DNA of 23,580 nucleotides from a virus: IMG/VR virus record IMGVR_UViG_3300000228_000042, positions 1 to 23,580 of that record; one strand, given 5' to 3'. Shown here in pieces: positions 1 through 6,773 of this stretch. The first letter of the stretch is position 1; every line of letters begins with the position of its first letter. Below the pieces are notes generated by a model. That model did no database searches. It had not been told where the DNA came from and saw only the letters and a program-made list of their open reading frames with translations. The translations under genes and the position numbers were made by a program.

Positions 1-174
1 CGGACATGGCACCTGCACCATGACGGGAACCTTGACCACCCGGACAGGCGCTTGCGCGCAGCCGCTTAAGGCGACTGCCACAACAGCCCAAGCCGCGCCG
101 CGTTGACCGCGCCAGCCGAGACCGCGCCAGGGCAATCCTGCGGAACGGGAACGCTGACATATTTCGTGCGCCAT
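1..174 (-). CDS. Rz1: Outer-membrane spanin lipoprotein, Rz1-like (partial, runs off left edge)
   Basis: The reading frame starts inside the Rz-like gene and continues past its stop; 58 residues are visible before the window ends. The N-terminus is Arg-rich, then a short hydrophobic stretch leads to a lipobox (ALSGC, Cys about 39). The mature part begins CAQAP and is rich in Pro and Val (VKVPVMVQVP), as in Rz1 lipoproteins. In known phages Rz1 is lipidated, sits in the outer membrane and pairs with the inner-membrane Rz to fuse the two membranes at the end of lysis. The embedded/overlapping layout in a different frame is the classic Rz/Rz1 arrangement. The start at 174 is the most upstream ATG I followed; an internal start is possible. 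The C-terminus is not in the window. Confidence 0.75.
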   Translation of the reverse strand, partial: MAHEICQRSRSAGLPWRGLGWRGQRGAAWAVVAVALSGCAQAPVRVVKVPVMVQVPCP

Positions 175-440
175 TTGACCTCCACTTTAGCTACGGCAGC
201 CTCCCGCGCGACTTGCTCAACCTTCACCTGCGCGGCGAGCTTCGCGCCTTGCACTTTCAGCGCTTCAACCGCTTGGTTCTGCGTCTGGAGCATCACAGCA
301 GCAGTCGCCAGTGACTGCTCACACGCCTTCAAGTCAGCGGTTTTCGCGCTTAACTCATGGCTGCGCCACTCCAACAACGCGAGGAGCACTACGATAGGTG
401 CAACCCACCAGAACCGCTTAAGCAAAGTGATCCAGATCAT
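66..440 (-). CDS. Rz: Inner-membrane spanin, Rz-like
   Basis: A 124-residue protein. An N-terminal membrane anchor (about residues 10-24, WWVAPIVVLLALLEW) is followed by a periplasmic alpha-helical, Ala/Lys/Glu-rich stretch (about 30-90) likely to form a coiled coil. This is the i-spanin architecture. It should span the periplasm and contact Rz1, whose gene overlaps the 3' half in another frame. The start chosen is the ATG at 440, whose ATGA overlaps the TGA of the upstream holin-like gene; an in-frame ATG 27 bases further upstream is less likely because it would sit deeper inside that gene. Identification rests on architecture and on position after the endolysin, since Rz sequences diverge strongly. 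Confidence 0.8.
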   Translation of the reverse strand: MIWITLLKRFWWVAPIVVLLALLEWRSHELSAKTADLKACEQSLATAAVMLQTQNQAVEALKVQGAKLAAQVKVEQVAREAAVAKVEVKWRTKYVSVPVPQDCPGAVSAGAVNAARLGLLWQSP

Positions 441-658
441 TTCGCCCCCAAAGGCCGTCCAATCCACTTGCCGCCCGCTGCGCCCGCGATCAAGGTGCCA
501 CTGCCGATACCGTAGGCTTGGAAGTCGAACGTCTTGCCGTAGATGACGGAGTAAATCTCAAGGCCAAGCCCGGCGAACGCGAACAGCAGCCCGACAATAT
601 AAGCGAACTCCAACGTCGTGTTGTCGTCCGTGGTGATAATGTCGCTCAGCCGGTTCAT
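437..658 (-). CDS. Small two-helix membrane protein, holin-like
   Basis: A 73-residue protein. The polar N-terminus (MNRLSDIITTDDN) is followed by two hydrophobic segments, about residues 17-34 (FAYIVGLLFAFAGLGLEI) and about 47-62 (IGSGTLIAGAAGG), and a short basic tail. The size and two-helix layout match class II holins or antiholins. It lies between endolysin and Rz, joined to both by ATGA overlaps, so it belongs to the lysis operon. The start at 658 overlaps the endolysin stop; an ATG 42 bases upstream would lie inside the endolysin gene and is rejected. A second holin candidate lies upstream of the endolysin, so which one makes the lethal hole is unclear. An accessory lysis role is possible. 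Confidence 0.65.
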   Translation of the reverse strand: MNRLSDIITTDDNTTLEFAYIVGLLFAFAGLGLEIYSVIYGKTFDFQAYGIGSGTLIAGAAGGKWIGRPLGAK

Positions 659-1137
659 GATGCGGCCAATAGCATGTTGGAGGCAATCCTGCGCGCCCAC
701 CCCTTACCGAAGTGCCCCCACGCCATCAAGTCGGTCAAATACTGCATCCGGTAGGAGAGGAATTTCAAGGCAAACCCACGCGGGTCTGTGGCCTTGACGG
801 CGGCGATGGTGTCCGGGCCAAGGACGCCGTCATTGACGGCTCCGGCTGCCACTTGCATCCAGTGAACCACCGGGCCACCGTTGTACGCAGCATCGAGAAT
901 CTGAAACGCAACGCGGGGGTCAAAGTTGTCGCACCCATACTTGTCCCAGTATTGTGCCTTGGCAATCGCTTGTGCGGTTTCCAACGGTAGGTTGCGCATC
1001 ACGCCGGTATACCCCGCAGCGCGGGCTACACGCTCTGTGATGCCGTACATGGTGCGGCCACCCGGGTCTGCCGGGTCGTCTGAATAGCCGCCCTCATGGC
1101 CGAGTAGGGTGGTGAACGCGGCCTCAAACGTACCCAT
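655..1137 (-). CDS. Endolysin, GH108-type muramidase with C-terminal peptidoglycan-binding region
   Basis: A 160-residue protein. The N-terminus carries the GH108 signature EGGYSDDPADPGG followed by T-x-YGIT, with Glu at about residue 15 as the expected catalytic residue. The second half (about 75-155) contains a VNDGVLGPDTIAAV segment typical of the peptidoglycan-binding part of this family. It should cleave the glycan backbone of murein. No signal peptide or signal-anchor is seen, so export would depend on a holin. The ATG at 1137 was chosen because it overlaps the TGA of the holin gene (ATGA); an in-frame ATG eight codons earlier is inside the holin gene. Family assignment is firm; the exact glycosidic bond is inferred from the family. 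Confidence 0.9.
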   Translation of the reverse strand: MGTFEAAFTTLLGHEGGYSDDPADPGGRTMYGITERVARAAGYTGVMRNLPLETAQAIAKAQYWDKYGCDNFDPRVAFQILDAAYNGGPVVHWMQVAAGAVNDGVLGPDTIAAVKATDPRGFALKFLSYRMQYLTDLMAWGHFGKGWARRIASNMLLAAS

Positions 1138-1421
1138 CAAATTTTCCTCGTCAGTATCCAACGCACCAGCACTTGTAACCCGCTCGTCCCAAGAGAGGCG
1201 AATGCCGCAGCGAGTGCAAATTGTGCAATGCGGGGCATGTCAGGGAGCCAGATTAAAGCAACGGGTGCAATGGCGGCAAGCCCCGCTGAGACGAGTCCGC
1301 GGCCCGCAATAACACGCCATGTCAGGCGCTCATTTGAGTCAAGTACCTGTCCTACCCCGATCAATAGCCCCAGAAAGGCAGCCCATTCAAAAAACGAGAA
1401 GTCAACGCCACCCTTTTGCAT
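1137..1421 (-). CDS. Holin candidate with three hydrophobic segments
   Basis: A 94-residue protein with hydrophobic segments at about residues 11-27, 41-60 and 66-90, separated by short charged loops and ending in a basic tail (RWILTRKI). Size, topology and position directly before a signal-less GH108 endolysin fit a class I-like holin. An AGGGG ribosome-binding site lies five bases before the ATG. Its stop overlaps the endolysin start. No family-specific motif was recognised, so the name rests on topology and context. The start lies inside the 3' end of the small membrane ORF upstream, suggesting translational coupling. Confidence 0.7.
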   Translation of the reverse strand: MQKGGVDFSFFEWAAFLGLLIGVGQVLDSNERLTWRVIAGRGLVSAGLAAIAPVALIWLPDMPRIAQFALAAAFASLGTSGLQVLVRWILTRKI

Positions 1422-1503
1422 TTTTGCCCCTGAGAATCAGCCGCACCCAGTGGTTGAGACAGAGCGTCGCAGCAGCCACTAGGAAGCAATATAAGGCGTC
1501 CAT
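1402..1503 (-). CDS. 33-residue membrane-type peptide at the head of the lysis cassette
   Basis: A short ORF: MDALYCFLVAAATLCLN followed by a basic tail (HWVRLILRGKNAKGWR). One hydrophobic segment (residues 3-16) suggests a single-pass membrane peptide. It has a good GGAGG ribosome-binding site and a preceding run of G. Its 3' end overlaps the start of the holin gene by 20 bases. Small membrane peptides next to holins sometimes act as antiholins or regulators; here that is only a possibility. It may also be simply a leader that helps translate the holin. Confidence 0.5.
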   Translation of the reverse strand: MDALYCFLVAAATLCLNHWVRLILRGKNAKGWR

Positions 1504-1527
1504 TGTACCTCCCCCCCCCTGAATGGG

Positions 1528-1707
1528 TTACTTCATCTTCTTGAGGGTTTGTGCTAGACGCGCCCGCTGGCCCAGTTTCCCGGGGGCCTTTGCCGCTTTG
1601 GCGAGCGTTTTGATGGGGATAGGTTTGCCCGGGGTTGCGCCCAACTCCTTGCGCAGCGCCCCGGGCTTCTTGATCGCGTCAGAAATCCAATCCTTCGGTT
1701 TAGCCAT
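1528..1707 (-). CDS. Small basic phage protein of unknown function
   Basis: A 59-residue Lys/Ala-rich protein beginning MAKPKDWISDAIKKPGALRK. The WI-x-x-AIKKPGAL segment is a pattern I associate with short conserved phage proteins found near late genes, but no function is known to me. The start is well supported by AGGAG six bases upstream. It sits ten bases after the membrane-protein gene at 1717-2073 and just before the lysis cassette, so it is late-transcribed. The high positive charge could mean nucleic-acid or protein binding; nothing in the sequence decides this. Confidence 0.7.
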   Translation of the reverse strand: MAKPKDWISDAIKKPGALRKELGATPGKPIPIKTLAKAAKAPGKLGQRARLAQTLKKMK

Positions 1708-1716
1708 GATGCGCTC

Positions 1717-2073
1717 CTAAGCGTCGATTCCTCGGCAGTGCCCACCTGTCTGGAAGGGGTCAAGCAACTGGCGGCAGAGCCAGCGGGCAATAATCTGGCG
1801 ATAGTGTGGCATCCCGTAGGGGTCGTTCGACGCAAGATAGCGGTCGCACCGGATGGTCAGCAGCCACTCCCGGGGAGGGTCGAGGAACACGAGGGACATC
1901 ACCATATTCAGCGTGAAGTCTAGCAGCCAGCCCACCAGAAGCAAGGGGTAGGCGAGCACCCTCGCGGTCTGGGTCAGCTTGCCGTTATCGCGCGCAGACT
2001 TGAGCGCCATGATGGACAAGAACGCAATCCACGTTGCGTAGAGCAGTGCGGGGTAAAAGAGGATGAGGGTCAT
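1717..2073 (-). CDS. Phage membrane protein of unknown function
   Basis: A 118-residue protein with two hydrophobic segments, at about residues 3-22 and 40-66. A conserved-looking cytosolic tail follows (YRQIIARWLCRQLLDPF, then a GGHC end). Proteins of this design, with membrane anchors and an ARW-x-C-x-x-LLDPF tail, are common in phages between fibre and lysis genes and have no assigned role that I know of. The ATG at 2073 overlaps the stop of the upstream fibre gene (ATGA), so translation is probably coupled. A role in lysis control is possible from position only. Confidence 0.7.
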   Translation of the reverse strand: MTLILFYPALLYATWIAFLSIMALKSARDNGKLTQTARVLAYPLLLVGWLLDFTLNMVMSLVFLDPPREWLLTIRCDRYLASNDPYGMPHYRQIIARWLCRQLLDPFQTGGHCRGIDA

Positions 2074-2906
2074 GGGGTAGGCAGGTACATAGTAAATCCG
2101 CGAATAAATATGGGACTTGATATCGCGGTTGCCCCAACGACGTACCGCACGACTATAGTCATGGTTGCGCCAGCGGTGCCAGCTACGGTGGCGTTCAGAT
2201 TCCAGGTATTAGCTGTTGCGGGAGTGTCGAGTGCTACAGCAGTCCCATTTACAATAATCTGAAAGGTAATATCACCAAAGGCTGTCAGTGCGTTGAGGTT
2301 AAAAGCAGCAGAAACAATAACATACCCGTTACTCGGTACGGTAAAGCTAATTGTCGGAGCAGCATACGTCGTATTAGCAGCAGTACCGCCATTATAATTA
2401 AATATGCTGGGGGGGATGTTAGCGACCTGACCCAGCGGGACTGCCTCAGTGCCTATCGCAGCAGTCGCGACGTTGAACACCTGACCAGCGTTGCCGTTCA
2501 ACGCGGCGAAGTCTGCCTGAGCCTGGGCTAGCGGAAGCGCTTCAGTGCCTATTGCAGCAGTTGCAACTTGGAACACTTGACCCGGATTCCCGTTCAACGC
2601 GGCGAAGTCTGCCTGAGCCTGTGCTAGCGGAACCGCCGATTGCGGATATGTTGCATTGGCGACGGCGAACTGAAACACCGGCGACCCCAGAACCGCAGCG
2701 AACTCGCTTTGTACCTGCCCGTAAGGCACCGCTTCATTGTTTGTCGTTGCGGTTGCGACGTTGAACACCTGCGCGGTGCTACCGTTCAACGCGGCGGCGT
2801 TTGAATTGACGTTGCTGACGATCTGGTTAAAGTCCGCCATGACCGGATTGGCGTCAATGACCGAACCGTTGACGATCGTATAGGGGAGGGGGGAAATGAT
2901 GCTCAT
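2070..2906 (-). CDS. Tail fibre / receptor-binding protein, repeat-bearing paralogue B
   Basis: A 278-residue protein in three parts. The N-terminal about 40 residues (PLPYTIVNGSVIDANPV then NFNQIV) resemble the virion-attachment head common in podovirus and myovirus fibres. Residues about 40-160 are built of 32-residue repeats containing PLAQAQADFAALNGN and QVF-x-VATA. The C-terminal about 110 residues are Thr/Ala/Val-rich beta structure resembling a jelly-roll tip, with alternating hydrophobics (ISFTVPSNGYVIVSAAF). It follows paralogue A with a three-base gap. Head and repeats are shared with A, whereas the C-termini differ, so the two may bind different receptors or form a two-part fibre. 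The fibre role is inferred from architecture. Confidence 0.75.
   Translation of the reverse strand: MSIISPLPYTIVNGSVIDANPVMADFNQIVSNVNSNAAALNGSTAQVFNVATATTNNEAVPYGQVQSEFAAVLGSPVFQFAVANATYPQSAVPLAQAQADFAALNGNPGQVFQVATAAIGTEALPLAQAQADFAALNGNAGQVFNVATAAIGTEAVPLGQVANIPPSIFNYNGGTAANTTYAAPTISFTVPSNGYVIVSAAFNLNALTAFGDITFQIIVNGTAVALDTPATANTWNLNATVAGTAGATMTIVVRYVVGATAISSPIFIRGFTMYLPTP
2455..2800 (-). repeat. 96-bp tandem repeats in fibre gene B
   Basis: The anchor TTCAACGCGG recurs on the plus strand at 2497, 2593 and 2785, in exact 96-bp register, with a degenerate unit in register around 2689. Each unit encodes 32 residues of the fibre shaft. The units are nearly identical to those in fibre gene A, which points to recent duplication or gene conversion between the two genes. 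Confidence 0.85.
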
Positions 2907-2909
2907 GGG

Positions 2910-3710
2910 TTAGAACTCGTACCAAACCACAATAGTTGGGGAGGAACTGGAGCCTACCGAGTAAGTCGCCCCGGGGGGAACCACGCATGACGCGGTAAGG
3001 GTAAAGGTAGCGGAGGTACTGAATGTGCTACAGATACTTGGATGTTGCACTAAAATGCTATTGACGTAAATAGTAAACTCGCCCACAGTGGGGGTGGATA
3101 CCGGCGGCAACGTGACCTGGATCACAACCGATACATACAGCGGCCGCCCAGTGTTATTGGTGTACAGTACATTTATCGCCCGGCTTGCTGTCTGATCGGT
3201 GTACGCCGACGCGCCCGCGCCGAGAGTCTGTGAAATCGGTGGTGCGTTGGCTGAATTGAGCGCGGCAGGTGCGACGTTGAACACCTGACCAGCGTTGCCG
3301 TTCAACGCGGCGAATTGCTGCTGCGCCTGTGCTAGCGGAAGCGCTTCAGTGCCTATCGCAGCAGTTGCAACTTGGAACACCTGGCCAGCGTTGCCGTTCA
3401 ACGCGGCGAACTCCTGCTGCGCCTGTGCTAGCGGAAGCGCTTCGGTGCCTATTGCAGCAGTTGCGACTTGGAACACTTGACCCGGATTCCCGTTCAATGC
3501 GGCGAATTGCTGCTGCGCCTGTGCTAGCGGAACTGCCCCGGCTGGATTTGCCGTTGGGGCAACAAAGAACTCCTGCGACGCAAGACCCCCCACAGCCGCT
3601 GCGCCGCTGTTCACGTCGTCGACAATCTGATTGAAGTTTGCCGTTACTGGTGTGGCATCAACGGGGTCGCCGTTTGTGATGTTGTACGGCAAGGGGTTGA
3701 TAATTGGCAT
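2910..3710 (-). CDS. Tail fibre / receptor-binding protein, repeat-bearing paralogue A
   Basis: A 266-residue protein. The N-terminal head (MPIINPLPYNITNGDPVDAT) is clearly related to that of the next gene. Residues about 45-155 hold 32-residue repeats (PLAQAQQQFAALNGN, QVFQVATAAIGTEAL). The C-terminal about 105 residues (INVLYTNNTGRPLYVSVV onward) are beta-rich, ending in VVWYEF, and resemble a small receptor-binding tip. The tip is unrelated by eye to that of paralogue B. It follows the nozzle-type gene immediately, at the usual place for a fibre or spike. Enzymatic residues of a depolymerase were not seen. The fibre assignment is inferred from modular architecture and position. Confidence 0.77.
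   Translation of the reverse strand: MPIINPLPYNITNGDPVDATPVTANFNQIVDDVNSGAAAVGGLASQEFFVAPTANPAGAVPLAQAQQQFAALNGNPGQVFQVATAAIGTEALPLAQAQQEFAALNGNAGQVFQVATAAIGTEALPLAQAQQQFAALNGNAGQVFNVAPAALNSANAPPISQTLGAGASAYTDQTASRAINVLYTNNTGRPLYVSVVIQVTLPPVSTPTVGEFTIYVNSILVQHPSICSTFSTSATFTLTASCVVPPGATYSVGSSSSPTIVVWYEF
3268..3555 (-). repeat. 96-bp tandem repeats in fibre gene A
   Basis: The anchor TTCAACGCGG (one TTCAATGCGG variant) occurs at 3301, 3397 and 3493 on the plus strand, exactly 96 bp apart. The units differ by only a few bases and encode the fibre shaft repeats. Copy number could change by slippage or recombination without breaking the frame. Confidence 0.88.
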
Positions 3711-5327
3711 TTAACCTGCTCCAGTGTATTGCATCGCTTCATAACGGAAGTCGATGCGCCCAAAGCGGAAATACAACCCGCTTGTGCCTGTCATCACGAT
3801 CTGGCATGTCTTGAATACCAGTGGAGTGCTGAAATTCAGCGGGGCAACAGTGCTATTGTAGGGTGCCGACCCCCATACAATCCCCGGTGTACCCCATACA
3901 AGACCACTCCCACCCCATACTCCGGGGGCAGTTATCGCCGTGATGGTTCCCTGAACAAGCAACGCGCCCTGGCTATCCAGCACTTGCACTGTATAGGGAA
4001 GTGCTCCATACACAGCAGATGCGGTCATCTCAATTGACGCTTTTTCCGCCATAAGAGGCTGCGGGTCGATCAGGCTAGACACTAGGGTAATCAGTAATGG
4101 CACGCCATTTTCGATGAACGTGTCATTGGGCGTAGAATATGTATTGCTTTTGTCTAACTCGCCACTTACTCCCGAAGGGGCCAGGATAAAAGAGCTACCA
4201 AACCCTGCAATAGCGTCCGCAGGTCGAGTGTGTGGGCCGCTCCACTTGCCCACTTTGAGGGCGAACCAATACTCTGACCTGCCTGCAACATCGGTCGTGG
4301 TGATGGTATCCAACGAAATCCGGTAAGTGTCGATGGAGTAGGCTGCGCAGGCCCGAGTGACTTCCGTACAGTTGAAGAACGGGAATACCACGTCCGGCTG
4401 TGGCTCCGACACGATCATGCTCAGGGGCGGGATGGTGCGGATACCGTCAACCGCCATGAACATGATGCCCGCAGGCGTGGACTGCACTGTACGCGGGGCC
4501 GGACAACCCACTGTGGAGGTCAACTGGTTCAACGCCAGATTGCCGCCGGTGGTCGTGCCGTAGTTCCAATCCCCCGTAATTTGCCAGATGGAATTCCCTT
4601 TGAACACCACCAATGCAGAAAGAATCCCCTGCGTTGCGGTCGAAATCCCCTGCGGGGCGAATGCGGTGATGTTCTCAGTGACAGCCCCCAAGGTCAATTG
4701 CTGCCCGGAATCTGTCTGCGTTAAAGGTGCAAGGGCATCGCTGAAATAGACTGCATTGCCCACGGCGTACCACGCGCGGCCATAAAATGACCCTGCAGTT
4801 GCTGGAACCGCCGGGAGAACCGGCGCTCCGCTATGCAGGAGATTGCCAGCGGTATAGGTAATGACGCTCAGGTTGATTATCCCCACTGGCCCGGTCGTCA
4901 GCGTGTACCCCGGGTGCGTGATGACGACATAATTGCCCACTAGAACCATCGTGGGCGGCGTCCATGCCCCTGATGTTCCGGGGGAGACAGGCACATTGGA
5001 AGCTGTTACCCCCGTGACGGGAATAAATGCCCCCGTGTCCGTGTCGTAGCAAAAAGGCTCGTCATATCCAACGGTTCTGCTTGTGGCGAGCATCCCGAAT
5101 ATCCGCGTCCCGACGGCCAGCAGGACAGACACATATCCCGGGGACGAGAACCCAGCGAATGCGGTTACCTGCGTTGCCGCAGGTCGTGGTGCGAGCAGGT
5201 TTCCACTCACCGGGTCATGCATCATGTTTGTCATGACCTTGCACGCGCCAGGGAACGCGGTCATGGCGTCGCGGGCGTCTGACAGCCCAATGGGCCGCCA
5301 GGAGTAAACCGCTGGGTTGCGCAGCAT
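3711..5327 (-). CDS. Tail nozzle / packaged-DNA-stabilisation-type protein
   Basis: A 538-residue beta-rich protein. The N-terminus (MLRNPAVYSWRPIGLSDARD, then FPGACKVMTNMM) introduces strand-rich blocks with propeller-like elements such as ALVVFKGNSIWQITGDW and AGIMFMAVDGIRTIPP. These resemble the tail-needle-proximal or nozzle proteins of short-tailed phages (the P22 gp10 / T7 gp12 functional class), which close the portal channel below the adaptor. It lies directly after the adaptor, with an ATGA overlap, and before the fibres, exactly where that protein is expected. No single diagnostic motif was recognised, so the name rests on size, fold impression and gene order. Confidence 0.65.
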   Translation of the reverse strand: MLRNPAVYSWRPIGLSDARDAMTAFPGACKVMTNMMHDPVSGNLLAPRPAATQVTAFAGFSSPGYVSVLLAVGTRIFGMLATSRTVGYDEPFCYDTDTGAFIPVTGVTASNVPVSPGTSGAWTPPTMVLVGNYVVITHPGYTLTTGPVGIINLSVITYTAGNLLHSGAPVLPAVPATAGSFYGRAWYAVGNAVYFSDALAPLTQTDSGQQLTLGAVTENITAFAPQGISTATQGILSALVVFKGNSIWQITGDWNYGTTTGGNLALNQLTSTVGCPAPRTVQSTPAGIMFMAVDGIRTIPPLSMIVSEPQPDVVFPFFNCTEVTRACAAYSIDTYRISLDTITTTDVAGRSEYWFALKVGKWSGPHTRPADAIAGFGSSFILAPSGVSGELDKSNTYSTPNDTFIENGVPLLITLVSSLIDPQPLMAEKASIEMTASAVYGALPYTVQVLDSQGALLVQGTITAITAPGVWGGSGLVWGTPGIVWGSAPYNSTVAPLNFSTPLVFKTCQIVMTGTSGLYFRFGRIDFRYEAMQYTGAG

Positions 5328-6001
5328 CAGAACCCCGTAATTTTTGACGGCGGCAGACTGCCACCCCCTGCACGGAATGAGTTGCCAAGGCTGACAGTCT
5401 GCGCGTGGTTCTCCCGGTCGCCCTGCATCTTGAGGAATGCGGCCAGCTTCGCCTCTGCCTCAGCAGCATACTGCATCTGCCGGGTATCGTCAGTGAGCCT
5501 CATCACGTCACCAGCAAGTACCGTCAGCAGGTAGTCACTGTCTGGAAACCACGGAACCTCGCTGCTTGTGGCAGCATTCACAATGTCAGGGGGTTGCCGC
5601 CAGTAACGCAGGGTATAGGCGATTGTGGTGTTGGGCATCGGGTACAGGTACAGCGTGACCGGGGTCGTGCTTGGGTCACTGCTATACATGGTCGGATAGG
5701 CCATCGCCACACTGCCGACGTTCGTCCGGTCGTAGTCCTTGAGGCTTAACTGGCGCATAGCCTGCGGCAGTCCGCCAATGTAGTACCACAACTCATGCGC
5801 CCGGATGTAGTCTGCCGGAAGTGCGTAGGACTGCACCCCCGCAGGGAGGGTGAATGTCGTTGTTTCCAGCAGAACATCGAAGTCATACCGCCGCGCAAGG
5901 GAGGACAGACGCCCGTTCAGCAGATCAGCAGCCTGGGCGGTGTACCCCGGCGCTTTGGCGATCTGCAAGGCGTAGGTCACAAGCTGCGCTGCGGTCAGCA
6001 T
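5327..6001 (-). CDS. Head-tail adaptor protein (SU10/T7 gp11-type)
   Basis: A 224-residue protein. It starts MLTAAQLVTYALQIAKAPGY, then LARRYDFDVLLE, LPADYIRAHELWYY, YPMPNTTIAYTLRYWRQPP, WFPDSDYLLTVLAGDVMRLTDD and a C-terminal AEAEAKLAAFLKMQGDREN, ending FRAGGGSLPPSK. This run of elements is typical of adaptor proteins that form a ring under the portal in podoviruses. The long helical C-terminal part (170-205) would contact the portal. GGAG lies about six bases before the ATG. It overlaps the nozzle-type gene by ATGA. The family call is good by pattern; no database check was possible. Confidence 0.82.
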   Translation of the reverse strand: MLTAAQLVTYALQIAKAPGYTAQAADLLNGRLSSLARRYDFDVLLETTTFTLPAGVQSYALPADYIRAHELWYYIGGLPQAMRQLSLKDYDRTNVGSVAMAYPTMYSSDPSTTPVTLYLYPMPNTTIAYTLRYWRQPPDIVNAATSSEVPWFPDSDYLLTVLAGDVMRLTDDTRQMQYAAEAEAKLAAFLKMQGDRENHAQTVSLGNSFRAGGGSLPPSKITGF

Positions 6002-6004
6002 GGC

Positions 6005-6382
6005 TTACTCCGCAAGCTTGCGAGTCGCTTCAAGATGCACGTTGCCGCGCTCGATGTCCGCCGTCATCTCGTCGATGCGGGCGCGGGTACGCGCGGTAGT
6101 CTCGTCATCGGGGCGCGCGCTGTCGCGCTTACTATACTGGGCTAGGTCAAGCTCCTGATTGCGCAGGGCAGCCTGCTTCTCGGCGATCATGGCCTCAAGC
6201 AGGGGCACTTCACCCCGGGCACGTTGACGCGCGACAACCCCACGCAGCATGTCCAGTTTGGCAGAGAAGTCCGCTGGGGTCGCCGATTCAGGCATATTGA
6301 AGTTGATGGACAGATTGACACCATCCTGAGACAACGTGGCACTGAACTGCGCCATATACCCAATATCTTTTTGCTCGCTCAT
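6005..6382 (-). CDS. Coiled-coil protein of unknown function in the morphogenesis operon
   Basis: A 125-residue protein. The first about 40 residues look beta-like (MAQFSATLSQDGVNLSINF). The rest is strongly helical and charged (about 45-125), with heptad-like Leu/Ala spacing and KR/DE pairs, suggesting a coiled coil. It lies between the capsid and adaptor genes, so a minor head or connector role is likely but not shown. The ATG overlaps the TGA of the upstream gene (ATGA), with GGAG eight bases upstream. The protein was not recognised. Confidence 0.7.
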   Translation of the reverse strand: MSEQKDIGYMAQFSATLSQDGVNLSINFNMPESATPADFSAKLDMLRGVVARQRARGEVPLLEAMIAEKQAALRNQELDLAQYSKRDSARPDDETTARTRARIDEMTADIERGNVHLEATRKLAE

Positions 6383-6723
6383 CGGTAAGCTCCGCCGTTA
6401 ATGGTCAGTCGTTGTGGTTTCGGGGAAAAGCCTGTGCGCTGGCCGCGAACTTCTTCCTCATGCCCCCATGCACGGAACATCACGTCCCGCAGACTGGATG
6501 CCTGGGCTGCGGCCACCTTATAGGTCATGCCATGCTGGAATACGCGCCCGTCGATGCGCACGTCCGGCGCATGGGGTGGTAAGTCGATCAGGACTTCCTC
6601 GTAGTCCACTTCGGGCTTGACTACAACCTCTTTCGGGCCGGGGTCAGACTCACCAGGGCGCTTACTGCGGCGTGGAGTTGCCAAGGCATCGGCAATGGCG
6701 TCGTTTGCGTCGTCAATGTCCAT
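6379..6723 (-). CDS. Small protein downstream of the capsid gene, unknown function
   Basis: A 114-residue protein. The N-terminal 40 residues are charged and probably disordered (DDANDAIADALATPRRSKR, then DPGPKEVVVKPEVDY). A compact C-terminal part follows (VRIDGRVFQHGMTYKVAAAQA, then SSLRDVMFRAW). The ATG at 6723 is preferred because it has GAAAG just upstream; the in-frame TTG at 6735 is the alternative. The gene lies 50 bases after the capsid gene, a position used in other phages for head-completion or decoration proteins. No motif supports a choice between these. Confidence 0.65.
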   Translation of the reverse strand: MDIDDANDAIADALATPRRSKRPGESDPGPKEVVVKPEVDYEEVLIDLPPHAPDVRIDGRVFQHGMTYKVAAAQASSLRDVMFRAWGHEEEVRGQRTGFSPKPQRLTINGGAYR

Positions 6724-6773
6724 ATTCACTTTCAATTTATGCCAGAGCCGCCGGGTAGCGGCCCTGGGTCAGG

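Noticed and set aside
2070-3710. Diversity-generating retroelement acting on the fibre genes
   Set aside because: No reverse transcriptase or template repeat was seen; the repeats are shaft units in exact 96-bp register, not a variable C-terminal repeat.
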